DNA of 39,429 bases from Candidatus Omnitrophota bacterium (lineage in GTDB: Bacteria > Omnitrophota > Omnitrophia > Omnitrophales > Aquincolibacteriaceae). Both the position numbers and the translations under genes were made by a program. Below are positions 21,317-30,523 of this stretch, piece after piece; position 1 is the stretch's first letter, and each line of letters starts with the position of its first letter. Under the pieces are notes generated by a model that searched no databases, was not told the origin of the DNA, and saw only the letters and a program-made list of their open reading frames with translations. The DNA is taken from assembly GCA_903856085.1 (NCBI GenBank), contig CAIOAT010000013.1:1-39429 (forward strand), read 5' to 3'.

Positions 21317-23452
21317 CTAATACTTCAATGAAAAACCTGTGACGACATTACGACCTTGCGCAGGATAATAGTCTGCCCCCCCCGCCCAATTGTCGACGCT
21401 ATACTCCGAGTACTTTTTATTAAAGAGGTTCGTAAACGATATCCAAACCGTCGCCCAACGCCAATTGTAACGAACCTTCAAATCGATGACGGTATAACTT
21501 TTAAGTTTCGGAAGATCATTCGCCTCGTCGTTAATGGCAAACTGATGCCCCAGATGATTCATCTCCGTGGAGACAGTCAACCCGTTCACCGGCGCAAGAA
21601 CAAACCCCGTCGCATATTTAAATTCGGGGACAAGGGGCACTGTCTTTCCGGAGTAATTTCCTCCCTTGAAATACACTTTTTGGGCCGTCAGGTTAAAGAA
21701 CGGCGCGATATTAAACCACCGCTTTTCAAAAAACTTCAGCGAAGACTCCGTCTCAAGGCCGTAGCGTCGCGTCGGGGACTCATAATTCGCATTCGCACCC
21801 CAGCCCCCCGGGCCGCCACTCGGATCATAAAAAATTTCATCCTTGATGTCGGCAAGAAAAAGATTCATGTTCATATTCAACGGTTTGAATGTGTTATCCC
21901 GAAAACCAAGTTCATAATCCATCTCCTGCTGTTGTTTTAAGCCCGCATTTAGGCCGCTTCCGAAGGTGCTGTAAAATTCATCGGTCGCTGGCATCCGAAA
22001 AGAACGGGAGATATCAAAATAGGCAAGAGACCTCTCAAACACTTTGTACCCAAATCCAAAATCAAACGAAGCGTTCCGCATCCCCGTCCGATCAAGGTTC
22101 GTCGTATCCCCGGACTGATCAAACCGGTACTTTGCCCAGCCACCGCGAAACCCCATATTCAATAGCAATTTATCCCACAAAGAAAAATTCTCGATCACAT
22201 AAACATCCAGCGATTTCTTGTTAATGGTCGCGAGCTTCGTAAACGTGGTCCCAACGTTTTTGACATCATTCGTCCCTGAGAAGAAATCAAGACCCGTCGT
22301 TAATTTGCTCGTGAGCCAATCGGTAAGGGAGCGCGTCCAGCTCATCTTGGGCTGGAACTCATAGGAATCCAGGTTGTTCACAGCACTGCTGACCATGGAG
22401 ACATAATCCGCCTTAGCCAAACGGCGCTGGAAAGAGTTGAAGCCGGAAAGTGTAAATCCGTTCTCTCCCAACTCAAATTTCCACTCCGGGTCCGCGGTAA
22501 AATATGTCTCCTGGCTCCAGGCATGATCCTTGGAAGTCGTACTCCCCGTTCGTCCCATAGTCTCCATCTCATCAACAGATAGGTCTCCCGGCAGCCCATA
22601 GCGATCGCGATGATGCCCCGCGGTGAAATTCACACCCGCTCCATAAAATGGTCCGACGCCGAACTTGCCGAACCAGTCGTTGGCCCAATATTGCGTGTTA
22701 TTGCGCCAGCCATCGTCTTGCGTGTTTTCATAATGGAAAAGGCCGTTCGCCCAGTCGTTCGCTCCGGAAACAGTCGCACCCGTCTGCTTGTATTGATGCA
22801 ATCCGATCTCAGTCTCTGCCTCGGCATGGACGCCAGGTTTTGCTTTTTTGGTCACCACATTGATCACACCTCCGGCAGCATTATCTCCATAGAGCACCGA
22901 GGAAGGCCCCCGAATGATCTCGATACGTTCAACCGTTTCAAGCGGAATAGCACTCCAGTCCGGCCCTGAGATATCCATAGGATTCGTCCGTCTCCCGTCG
23001 ACAAGCACAAGGACATTGCGATTCGCCGTATCGCCGAAACCGCGCATATCGACGGTCATTCCCTTGGGATTCCCGGTGGTGTTCGTCACAGTGATCCCTG
23101 CCTTGGACTTCAACAGTTCCGGAACATATCTGGCGGTGGAATTCTTGATCTCTTCCTGATCAATGACCGCGATGCTCCGGGTCACATTCGCGATGGGATC
23201 TTCAGTTCGTGTGACCTGGAGAACGGTCACATCGGCGGCCACAGGACGCGGTGGGCCTTTGATTTCCGCTTTCGGATCAGTCGGCGACGTGGTCACGGCT
23301 GGCTGAGTTTGTTCGTTTTTAGTTGAGCTTTGAGCGTTGCCCGTTACGCGGTCTTTAGAGAACGGCCAGCTCCATCCAATATTCAGAAGGCAAACCACGA
23401 GGAACAAACAGCTGATCTTCCGGAGTTGCTCGCTCCGGACTTTTCGATTCAT
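21317..23452 (-). CDS. btuB: TonB-dependent outer-membrane receptor, cobalamin type
   Basis: A 711-residue outer-membrane receptor. A signal peptide ends near 'NIGWSWPFS', then a 45-residue Thr/Pro-rich spacer leads to a TonB-box-like 'VTVLQVTRTEDP'. The plug domain is 'ARYVPELLKSKAGITVTNTTGNP', 'MRGFGDTANRNVLVLVDGRR' and 'VERIEIIRGPSSVLYGDNAAGGVINVVTKK'. The remaining 500 residues are a beta-barrel ending in 'YYPAQGRNVVTGFSLKY' with a final aromatic residue. A cobalamin riboswitch directly upstream and btuF, btuC, btuD and cobO downstream show that the ligand is a corrinoid. The start is ATG at 23452; a GTG lies two codons earlier. The leader's terminator ends only six bases before the ATG, so the ribosome site is weak. 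Confidence 0.94.
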   Translation of the reverse strand: MNRKVRSEQLRKISCLFLVVCLLNIGWSWPFSKDRVTGNAQSSTKNEQTQPAVTTSPTDPKAEIKGPPRPVAADVTVLQVTRTEDPIANVTRSIAVIDQEEIKNSTARYVPELLKSKAGITVTNTTGNPKGMTVDMRGFGDTANRNVLVLVDGRRTNPMDISGPDWSAIPLETVERIEIIRGPSSVLYGDNAAGGVINVVTKKAKPGVHAEAETEIGLHQYKQTGATVSGANDWANGLFHYENTQDDGWRNNTQYWANDWFGKFGVGPFYGAGVNFTAGHHRDRYGLPGDLSVDEMETMGRTGSTTSKDHAWSQETYFTADPEWKFELGENGFTLSGFNSFQRRLAKADYVSMVSSAVNNLDSYEFQPKMSWTRSLTDWLTSKLTTGLDFFSGTNDVKNVGTTFTKLATINKKSLDVYVIENFSLWDKLLLNMGFRGGWAKYRFDQSGDTTNLDRTGMRNASFDFGFGYKVFERSLAYFDISRSFRMPATDEFYSTFGSGLNAGLKQQQEMDYELGFRDNTFKPLNMNMNLFLADIKDEIFYDPSGGPGGWGANANYESPTRRYGLETESSLKFFEKRWFNIAPFFNLTAQKVYFKGGNYSGKTVPLVPEFKYATGFVLAPVNGLTVSTEMNHLGHQFAINDEANDLPKLKSYTVIDLKVRYNWRWATVWISFTNLFNKKYSEYSVDNWAGGADYYPAQGRNVVTGFSLKY

Positions 23453-23458
23453 GGACAC

Positions 23459-23496
23459 AAAAAAACCCTTTCTGCCTCAAGGGGCAAGAAAGGGTT
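23459..23496 (-). terminator. Riboswitch-controlled intrinsic terminator before btuB
   Basis: On the minus strand AACCCUUUCU (87-96 of block 23400) pairs perfectly with AGAAAGGGUU (64-73), ten base pairs plus an inner GCC/GGC, loop UUGA-like. Seven U (23459-23465) follow directly. The U-run ends six bases before the btuB ATG at 23452, so this is the expression platform of the cobalamin riboswitch: when formed it stops transcription before the operon. Confidence 0.9.
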
Positions 23497-23543
23497 GACC
23501 TGTCTCGACCTCTGCTCGGAGGCATGAATTGCGTTGATGATGA

Positions 23544-23781
23544 GATGACAGGTTGATATTCTGACTAGGTAAGTACAAGCCTACTTGCGAGCCTTCCCTT
23601 TCCTCGCGGAAAAGTGGCAATTCGCTTTCGTCCTTACCGACAGCGGCGGCACCGTGGAGTCCCTGCGAAATTCAGCAGGTCTCACTTCCCAACGCACTTA
23701 ATCTTCGATCAATCTTCACCGAGGATCAGTGCAGCACTGGTTCACTATAAAGCTTGATCGAAAACCAGGACGCCTGTCACC
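23544..23781 (-). promoter_or_regulatory. Cobalamin riboswitch aptamer
   Basis: Read on the minus strand, P1 is GGUGACAGG (23773-23781) paired with CCUGUCAUC (23544-23552), nine pairs with one wobble. Between them lie the conserved B12-element blocks in order: GGGAAGUGAG, GACUCCACGG..GCCGCUGU, GGUAAGG, GCCACU, GGGAAGGC and AGUCAGAAUAUCAACC (the B12 box). An extra stem CGAUCAA/UUGAUCG (23754-23760 with 23706-23712) closes a peripheral hairpin. The 3' strand of P1 can also pair with GACAGGU at 23498-23504 just before the terminator, giving a switch. It controls btuB, tonB, btuF, btuC, btuD and cobO; bound cobalamin should turn them off. Confidence 0.93.
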
Positions 23782-23808
23782 ATAGTTTCTTCAAAGAACA
23801 ATGATTGG

Positions 23809-23836
23809 AGTATAGTGGGTTACCTTAAAAAATCAA
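23809..23836 (-). promoter_or_regulatory. Promoter of the cobalamin operon
   Basis: Minus-strand TTGATT (23831-23836) and TATACT (23809-23814) are separated by 16 bases, a good sigma-70-type match. The expected start near 23802 lies about 20 bases before the riboswitch P1 helix and about 22 bases after the glgB stop. Confidence 0.65.
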
Positions 23837-23857
23837 TCTGATTTTCTTTTGTCTAGC

Positions 23858-26134
23858 TCACGCCAGACGAAAAATAAGCGCACCCAGCGGAGGAATTTGA
23901 AGATTTATGGAAAAGGGACGGTTCTGCCATGACACACCTTCCGCACGCACGCCGCCAAGATTCCCCAACCCGCAGCCGCCATATTCAAAGGCCTGGCTGT
24001 TCAGGATCTCCTGATAATAGCCCGCCCTGGGAACGCCGACACGGTAACGCTCAAGGATCGTGGGCGTCATATTGAAAACAAAAATCAGGACCTGGCTGTA
24101 ATCGTGCGACCAGCGAAGAAAACTGATAACCGAACGGTCCGCGTCCGAACAATCAATCCATTCGAAGGCTCCGCCTGAAAAATCTCCCTCATAAAAAGCA
24201 GGATTCTCCCGGTAAAGACGGTGCAAGTCCCGGATCAGAAGATTCACCCGCCGGTGCCGGGGCGCCCGCATCAAGTGCCAATCCAGCGACCTGTTGGAAT
24301 CCCATTCGTTCCTCTGAGCAAAATCATTCCCCATGAAAAGAAGCTTCTTTCCTGGAAATGCGAAAAGGTAGGACAGAAAAAGACGGAGATTGGCGAACTT
24401 CTGCCAATCATCGCCGGTCATCTTTTCAAGAAGCGAATGCTTTCCATAAACAATCTCATCGTGCGAGATCGGAAGGATAAAATTCTCGGAGAACGCGTAA
24501 TGGCTCGAGAGCGGGAAAACCCCCTGGTGGTATTTCCGGAAAAGAGGGTCTTTGGAAAAATATTCCAGCGTGTCATGCATCCAGCCCATGTTCCATTTCA
24601 TGCTGAACCCAAGCCCTCCCAAATGAACAGGTCTTGAAACGCCGGGCCAGGCCGTCGATTCTTCGGCGATCGTCAGGACGCCTGGGAAAGTAGCGTGAAC
24701 CACTTTGTTGAATTCTCTCAGGAAGTCGATCGCTTCAAGATTCTCATGCCCGCCATAGCGATTGGGTTCCCACTCCCCCGGTTTGCGGGCGTAATCCAAA
24801 TAGAGCATGCAGGCCACCGCGTCCACACGCAGGCCGTCCACGTGATACCGGTCCATCCAGAAAAGGGCGTTGGAGATCAGAAAATTACTGACCTCTTTTT
24901 TCCCGAAATCAAAGACCATCGTCCCCCACTCACGCTGTTCGGCCCTCTTCCAGCTTTCGGAGGCATAGATCTGCCGGCCATCAAAATCAAAAAGGCCGTG
25001 TCCATCTCTCGGAAAATGTGCCGGCACCCAGTCCAGGATCACGCCAACGTTATGGCGATGACAATGATCCACCAGATACATGAGATCCTCCGGACTGCCG
25101 AAGCGCCGCGTGGGAGCATAATAGCTAATGACCTGATAGCCCCACGATTCATCCAGAGGATGCTCCATCACCGGCATGAGTTCGATATGGGTGTAGCCCA
25201 TGAATTTGACATACTCCACAAGCTGATGCGCCAGATCCCGGTAGTTTAAAAACCCCCAGCCGTTCTTCTCATCCCTCTTCCAGGAACCGAGATGCACCTC
25301 ATAGATCGAGATGGAAGAACGCAAAGGATCCTGTTGCTTCCGCCTTGTCATCCATGTCTCATCCGACCACGCGAAGGTATCCAGACGGGTCACGACCGCG
25401 GCGCTGCCCGGCCTTAATTCCGTACCGAACGCGTAGGGATCCGTCTTAAGACGCACCTGCCCGTCGACTGAGGACCGGATCGCGAACTTGTAGACTTCCC
25501 CATCCTCCAGACCAGGAATAAAAAGACCCCAGACGCTTGACGTAGGAAGGCGGGCCATCGGATGCGCGCCCGGAAGCCAGTGATTAAAATTCCCGACCAC
25601 ACTGATACTTTTCGCGTTCGGCGCCCATACCGTAAAAAAAACACCCTGGACCCCTTTCAAGGTCAAAAGATGACTTCCGAATTTTTCATAACTCCGGTGA
25701 TGGGTCCCTTCCCCGATCAAATGAAGATCATAATCGCTCAACTGGTCGGGGAAAAAGGCATACGGATCCGTGATTTCCGTCAATAATCCCGCTTCATCAC
25801 ATTTCTCGATCTTGTAGGAAAAGATCGCACCGGCTTTTTCAAAAACAGCTTGGAAAAATCCTTCGGGATGGGTCTTCACCATCGGCGTGCGCACACTATT
25901 TTTTCCCTGGGTCCGAACCCAAGCCTTGGAGGCACGCGGAAGGAACGCACGAATGATCACGCCCCGGCCGTCCCTGGCAGGATGGGGTCCCAAAACCTTA
26001 AAAGGATCTCCTGTCTCAAAACGGAGGATCTTTTCGATCGCCTCCGGCTCCGTCGACCACCGGGGCTTTCGAGGCACGGGGATGCCTTTCTTTAGGGCCA
26101 CAGGCTTTCTTTTTTTTCGCGATCCAGTCGCCAT
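23858..26134 (-). CDS. glgB: GH13 1,4-alpha-glucan branching enzyme
   Basis: A 758-residue cytoplasmic enzyme introducing alpha-1,6 branches in glycogen. After a basic tail, residues about 36-135 form an N1 domain and 150-250 the CBM48 domain ('GVFFTVWAPNAKSISVVGNFN'). The catalytic barrel has 'HLGSWKR', 'GYTHIELMPVMEHPLDESWGYQ', 'DWVPAHFP', nucleophile D438 in 'DGLRVDAVACMLYLDY', acid/base E491 in 'TIAEESTAWPGV' and D559 in 'PISHDEIVYGK'. The C-terminal all-beta domain ends 'INLQIPPLGALIFRLA'. Length and motifs are normal for a full-length GlgB. It stands alone from other glycogen genes, behind an efflux operon, while a GH57 branching enzyme lies at 780-2357. Confidence 0.97.
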   Translation of the reverse strand: MATGSRKKRKPVALKKGIPVPRKPRWSTEPEAIEKILRFETGDPFKVLGPHPARDGRGVIIRAFLPRASKAWVRTQGKNSVRTPMVKTHPEGFFQAVFEKAGAIFSYKIEKCDEAGLLTEITDPYAFFPDQLSDYDLHLIGEGTHHRSYEKFGSHLLTLKGVQGVFFTVWAPNAKSISVVGNFNHWLPGAHPMARLPTSSVWGLFIPGLEDGEVYKFAIRSSVDGQVRLKTDPYAFGTELRPGSAAVVTRLDTFAWSDETWMTRRKQQDPLRSSISIYEVHLGSWKRDEKNGWGFLNYRDLAHQLVEYVKFMGYTHIELMPVMEHPLDESWGYQVISYYAPTRRFGSPEDLMYLVDHCHRHNVGVILDWVPAHFPRDGHGLFDFDGRQIYASESWKRAEQREWGTMVFDFGKKEVSNFLISNALFWMDRYHVDGLRVDAVACMLYLDYARKPGEWEPNRYGGHENLEAIDFLREFNKVVHATFPGVLTIAEESTAWPGVSRPVHLGGLGFSMKWNMGWMHDTLEYFSKDPLFRKYHQGVFPLSSHYAFSENFILPISHDEIVYGKHSLLEKMTGDDWQKFANLRLFLSYLFAFPGKKLLFMGNDFAQRNEWDSNRSLDWHLMRAPRHRRVNLLIRDLHRLYRENPAFYEGDFSGGAFEWIDCSDADRSVISFLRWSHDYSQVLIFVFNMTPTILERYRVGVPRAGYYQEILNSQAFEYGGCGLGNLGGVRAEGVSWQNRPFSINLQIPPLGALIFRLA

Positions 26135-26154
26135 CCCGAAATCCCTTTCTTCTT

Positions 26155-26171
26155 GCAGTTTTAAAAACCGC
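26155..26171. repeat. Palindrome upstream of glgB
   Basis: GCAGTTTTAAAAACCGC is a near-perfect palindrome (eight pairs with one G-T wobble around a single central base). It lies 21 bases upstream of the glgB start and could be an operator. The short loop makes it unlikely to act as an RNA hairpin. Confidence 0.35.
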
Positions 26172-26207
26172 CTAAGAATTCACTGAGCCACACAAAATAA
26201 AATTTAT

Positions 26208-27524
26208 CTATTCCCCCGTAAGGCTTTCAAGCCCCGTGGCTGCTTGTATCCCCTGAGTCACTTCAGCGATGATCCCCTTCTTCACATAAACCGGACGGAT
26301 CTCCTTACGGATCAGCGGCAATTTACTCATGAAGATAAAGGCCAAGACTACACAGGACGCGCCACCGATCAAAAGCGTATGCGGCGCTCCGATCCTTGAG
26401 GCCAGAACACCGGCAAGCAAACTCCCGAAAGGCATCGTCCCCATAAACGCCATCGTATAAAAACTCATCACCCGGCCGCGTTTATCCTCGTCCACAACGG
26501 TCTGCAAGATCGTGTTGCAGGCCGCCATATGGACCATCACGCCGAATCCGGATAGCAGAATGACCGGCATGGAGAACCAGAACACCCGCGAAAAAGAAAA
26601 AATGACGATTGTGGCCCCGAAAATTACAGCCGTCCACGCGATGATCCTTGGAAGCCCGATCACGCTTTTGCGTGCGGCAAGAAAAACAGCTCCGATAAGG
26701 GCCCCCATCCCGGACATCCCCATAAGAAAGCCCAGCGTGTTCGGACCCCCATGAAAAACATCCCGCGCAAAAATCGGCATCAGCACCTGATAAGGGACCC
26801 CCATCAGACTGATCATCGACAAAAGGATCAGGATCCATTTGATGGGTGCGAAGCTAAGAGCGTAGCCGAGGCCCTCTTTTAATTCCACCAAAATGTGGCG
26901 CGACGGTGTGGAAACTTGGGACGGAGCAATACGCATCGCCGCCAGAGACAGGATGACCGGGATAAAACTCACCGCATTCAAAAGAAAGCACACACCCTCT
27001 CCCACGCACGCGATCAAAAGTCCGGCGATCGAAGGACCGATAAGTCGCGCGGCATTGAGCATCGAAGAGTTCAGCGCGATCGCATTCCCGAGATCTTCCC
27101 GGTTTTCGATCATTTCGACCGTGAAGGCCTGACGGATCGGGATATCAAAAGAAAAAATAATCCCCAGGAAAACGCTCAAGACCATAATGTGCCAAACCTG
27201 GATCTGATGCGTCAAGACCAGGAAGGCCAGAATCGAGGCCTGTAGCATGGAAAGGCCTTGGGTCGCGATCAGCATGTTCCGGCGGTTGTGACGATCGGCG
27301 AGAACGCCCGCAAAAGGCGTAAAGAAAAAAGTCGGGATCTGGCTCATAAAACCGGTCATCCCCAAAAGGAACGGCGAGTTCGTCAGGCGATAGACCAGCC
27401 AGCTCAGAGCGACCTGCTGCATCCAGGTACCGATGAGCGAAGCGCTCTGTCCCAAAAAAAAGATGCGGTAGTTCCGGTAGCGCAGTGCGCGAAAGATATT
27501 TTTGAATTCAAAAGATTTATTCAA
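26208..27524 (-). CDS. MFS transporter, EntS-like (MFS_3)
   Basis: A 438-residue inner-membrane transporter with about twelve helices. The start 'FRALRYRNYRIFFLGQSASLIGTWMQQVAL' with 'SWLVYRLTNSPFLLG' is typical of the MFS_3 group that includes the enterobactin exporter EntS. The loop 2-3 motif is 'GVLADRHNRRNML' (G-x3-D-R-x2-RR) and the second-half equivalent is 'VVDEDKRGRVMSFYTMAFMG'. The start codon is TTG at 27524, 27 bases after macB, without a strong ribosome site; stop codons close the frame upstream. As last gene of the marR-led operon it is probably a second efflux route for the same compounds; the substrate is unknown. Confidence 0.88.
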   Translation of the reverse strand: MNKSFEFKNIFRALRYRNYRIFFLGQSASLIGTWMQQVALSWLVYRLTNSPFLLGMTGFMSQIPTFFFTPFAGVLADRHNRRNMLIATQGLSMLQASILAFLVLTHQIQVWHIMVLSVFLGIIFSFDIPIRQAFTVEMIENREDLGNAIALNSSMLNAARLIGPSIAGLLIACVGEGVCFLLNAVSFIPVILSLAAMRIAPSQVSTPSRHILVELKEGLGYALSFAPIKWILILLSMISLMGVPYQVLMPIFARDVFHGGPNTLGFLMGMSGMGALIGAVFLAARKSVIGLPRIIAWTAVIFGATIVIFSFSRVFWFSMPVILLSGFGVMVHMAACNTILQTVVDEDKRGRVMSFYTMAFMGTMPFGSLLAGVLASRIGAPHTLLIGGASCVVLAFIFMSKLPLIRKEIRPVYVKKGIIAEVTQGIQAATGLESLTGE

Positions 27525-27551
27525 AGGTCTGCACCAGGGTTATCAACCGAT

Positions 27552-29519
27552 TTATTCATATCGTAAAGCGCGGATCGGATCAAGGGCAGCGGCCTGCTTG
27601 GCAGGCCAGAGACCGAAAATGATGCCGACCGCGGCCGAACAGAAAAAAGCCAGGAGGAGCGAGCCCAACGTGATGATCATTTTCCAGTGAGCGATCGCCG
27701 CGATGATCCCGGAGATCACAGCCGCTAGCAGAATTCCGGCAAGCCCGCCGATAAAAGTGACCACGATCGCCTCAACCAGAAATTGCATCAGGATATCACG
27801 CGGGGTCGCGCCGATGGCCTTGCGCAAACCGATCTCGCGCGTTCTTTCTTTCACCGAAACAAGCATGATGTTCATGATCCCGATGCCGCCCACCACCAAC
27901 GAGATCGCAGCCACACACCCGAGCAGAACGGAAAATGTTTGCGTCGTGCTCGAAAGAGCCTGCTGGATGTCTGCATAATTACGAATATTAAAACTGTCGT
28001 AGCGTTCCGGAGTCAGGTGATGCCGGCGGATGATCATCGCATTGATCGCTTCTTCGGCCTGCGGCATCTTGGCAAGGTCTGCGATCTCGGCATCGATCTG
28101 GTCCAGATAGTCCTTCCCCATCAGACGGCGCATCGCGGTCGCGAGCGGGATCACGACCACATCATCCTGGTCATGAAAGGCATTGGCGCCCAGAGAGGGT
28201 AAAACCCCCAGAACCCGAAAATTGACCCGGTTGATCTTGATCGTCTGGCCCATGGGATCTTCGTTGCCGAAAAGTTCGCGCTGCACCGTTTGCCCGATAA
28301 GCACCAGCCGCTGTCGCGTCTGGTTCTCCTCCGCGGTAAAAAAACGGCCTGAGACAGGTTCCTGATTCCTGACGCTTGCATAATCGGGCGTGACCCCGAT
28401 CACTTGCGTGCTCCAGTTCTTATTCCCATAGACCAGTTGTCCCTGTCCGGTCACTTGAGGCGCCACTTTGGCCACAGAATCGATCTCCTGGATCGCCTTC
28501 ACATCCTCAAAATCCAACCGCGTCGCAGCCCCAGCCTCCGTGCTCACTCCGTGCACCTTCACCGAACCCGGCCGGACCGAAAGCAAATTGGAACCCAAAC
28601 GCGACAATTGTTCGGTGATCGATTCTTTCGCGCCACGCCCAAGCGCCAGCATGGTGATCACGCATGCCACCCCGATCAGCACCCCGAGCATGGAAAGAAA
28701 AGAACGGAGTTTATTACTCGCGATCATGCGATAGGCTTGTTTGAAGTGTTCGATGAATTCCTCGGAATTATATTTTTTCTTTCTTGAAAAATCCCGGAGA
28801 CGCGGCTGGTCTTCCAGAGGGATTTCTTTTCTTTTAAAGTCCGGCCGCTTTTCATCACTCACGATCTTTCCATCGTGCATCCGGATGATCCGCTGCGCCG
28901 CATTCCCGACATTTTCATCATGGGTCACGAGCACGATCGTCATCCCTTGCTTATGAAGATCCTTGAAGATCTCCAGGATCTCTTTGCCGGATCTTGAATC
29001 AAGGTTCCCGGTAGGTTCATCGGCGAGGATCATAAGCGGATGGTTCACAAGCGCCCGGGCGATCGCCACGCGCTGCTGCTGTCCTCCGGAAAGTTCATTC
29101 GGACGGTGTTCCATCCGATCGGCAAGCCCGACCTTCCCGAGCATCGCCTTCGACCGATCGAGGTCCCCGACACGATCCTCGGAATAAAGCAGGGGAAGAC
29201 AGACATTCTCAAGAGCCGTGGATCGCGTCATAAGATTGAACTGTTGAAAGACAAAACCGATCACGCGATTACGGAGAAAAGCGTATTCTTCTTCTTTTAA
29301 ACGGGAAGTGTCCTGTTCCATCAGACGGAAAACGCCGCTATCCGGTGTGTCCAAAAACCCCAAAAGATGCATCAGCGTGGATTTGCCGGAACCGGAAGGT
29401 CCCATGATCGCAACAAATTCCCCGACTTCGATAGTCACTGAGACACCCTGCAGCGCACGAATATCCACCTCGCCGATGCGGTAGGTCTTGGTGATGTTTT
29501 CAGCTTCCAGTAATTTCAC
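27552..29519 (-). CDS. macB: MacB-type ABC exporter (ATPase-permease fusion)
   Basis: A 655-residue inner-membrane protein. Residues 1-225 are the ATPase: '[15 protein letters not shown]', '[17 protein letters not shown]', '[13 protein letters not shown]' and the switch His in 'VLVTHDEN'. After a linker a first membrane helix starts near '[20 protein letters not shown]', followed by a large periplasmic MacB_PCD domain ('[15 protein letters not shown]') and three C-terminal FtsX helices ('[23 protein letters not shown]' is shortened here: '[18 protein letters not shown]', '[12 protein letters not shown]'). Such pumps push substrates from the periplasm through MacA and TolC. GTG start at 29519 overlaps the macA stop (GTGA), with AAGGAC upstream. 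The substrate is unknown. Confidence 0.94.
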   Translation of the reverse strand: MKLLEAENITKTYRIGEVDIRALQGVSVTIEVGEFVAIMGPSGSGKSTLMHLLGFLDTPDSGVFRLMEQDTSRLKEEEYAFLRNRVIGFVFQQFNLMTRSTALENVCLPLLYSEDRVGDLDRSKAMLGKVGLADRMEHRPNELSGGQQQRVAIARALVNHPLMILADEPTGNLDSRSGKEILEIFKDLHKQGMTIVLVTHDENVGNAAQRIIRMHDGKIVSDEKRPDFKRKEIPLEDQPRLRDFSRKKKYNSEEFIEHFKQAYRMIASNKLRSFLSMLGVLIGVACVITMLALGRGAKESITEQLSRLGSNLLSVRPGSVKVHGVSTEAGAATRLDFEDVKAIQEIDSVAKVAPQVTGQGQLVYGNKNWSTQVIGVTPDYASVRNQEPVSGRFFTAEENQTRQRLVLIGQTVQRELFGNEDPMGQTIKINRVNFRVLGVLPSLGANAFHDQDDVVVIPLATAMRRLMGKDYLDQIDAEIADLAKMPQAEEAINAMIIRRHHLTPERYDSFNIRNYADIQQALSSTTQTFSVLLGCVAAISLVVGGIGIMNIMLVSVKERTREIGLRKAIGATPRDILMQFLVEAIVVTFIGGLAGILLAAVISGIIAAIAHWKMIITLGSLLLAFFCSAAVGIIFGLWPAKQAAALDPIRALRYE

Positions 29520-30523
29520 GAGTGTCCTTGTCCCTGAGTGTTCGATTTTTTGGGGGGTCCTCCCATGGCAAACGGACTCACCGACATCTCTTTTTGTTTC
29601 TTTTGAACGATCTGGATCTCCCGGCCTTCGGTTAAACCGTCCTTGATCTCGGTCTCCCGGCCGTCCGAATCTCCGATACGCACTGCAACCGGGACTAGTT
29701 TCCCGCCGAACGTTTTTTCATAAACGGCGAATTGCGCGTCCTTGGGCTTGGGAACATTCTTCGGCCATTCCACGACCGCTTCCGAAGGAACGAGCAAAAC
29801 CCCTTTTTTTTCCTTCACGATAAAAGTGACATTGGCGGTCATCCCGCTACGGAACGCAGGCGGAATTTTTTGAGGAAGGATATCCACCGCATAGACATTC
29901 ACGTTGTTCATCAGCTTGCTTTCATACATGATGTGATCGACTTTCCCCCAAAAGATTTCCTTCGGGTAAGCGTCCAACTGGATCGCCGTCTTTTGGCCGA
30001 GCGCGATCAAGGAAAGATCGGTTTCATCCACCAAGGCCTCCACGATCAACCGATCGGAGAGAACCACCACAGGGTCTGCCGTGGTGACAGTCTGGCCCGG
30101 TTCCACCGCCCGGACAATAATCGTTCCATCCAGCGGCGCAAGAAGCGGCGCCATTTTGTACGCCTCTTCCCACCGCTTCATCGTTTCGTTTCCATGCGCC
30201 CGTGCCGCATCGAGCAAAGCGGCCCGTTCGGAGGAGCTCATCTGGGCAAGCACTTGGCCCTTTTTGACCCAATCCCCTTCACGGACCAAAACCTCTTCCA
30301 CGCGACCCGGGATCGGCGGTTTGATCTCCACCCGGTTGTACGGCTTCACGGTCCCAGTCGCGGTCACTTTGACCTCAAGATCGCCCTGATGGATCTTGAC
30401 GGAGCGAAGCACTTGCATGGAATCTTTTCCGTGCGAACAGGACGAAAACATTTTCACCAAGACGAACAGGACGACCAAGGTCAGCCCGATCTTCCACCCC
30501 TTTGATAAATTATTTATTTGCAT
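29516..30523 (-). CDS. macA: MacA-like periplasmic adaptor with short hairpin
   Basis: A 335-residue membrane-fusion protein. A hydrophobic segment (11-29) anchors it, possibly as a lipoprotein at Cys29. The first lipoyl half is '[21 protein letters not shown]' and '[22 protein letters not shown]'; the second is '[21 protein letters not shown]'. The alpha-hairpin between them, about residues 96-126, is only some 30 residues, far shorter than in E. coli MacA. Then come beta-barrel ('[21 protein letters not shown]') and membrane-proximal domains, and a Lys/Gly-rich tail. It joins MacB to the TolC-like lipoprotein. The ATG at 30523 lies inside the end of the tolC-like gene (14-base overlap). Confidence 0.92.
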   Translation of the reverse strand: MQINNLSKGWKIGLTLVVLFVLVKMFSSCSHGKDSMQVLRSVKIHQGDLEVKVTATGTVKPYNRVEIKPPIPGRVEEVLVREGDWVKKGQVLAQMSSSERAALLDAARAHGNETMKRWEEAYKMAPLLAPLDGTIIVRAVEPGQTVTTADPVVVLSDRLIVEALVDETDLSLIALGQKTAIQLDAYPKEIFWGKVDHIMYESKLMNNVNVYAVDILPQKIPPAFRSGMTANVTFIVKEKKGVLLVPSEAVVEWPKNVPKPKDAQFAVYEKTFGGKLVPVAVRIGDSDGRETEIKDGLTEGREIQIVQKKQKEMSVSPFAMGGPPKKSNTQGQGHS

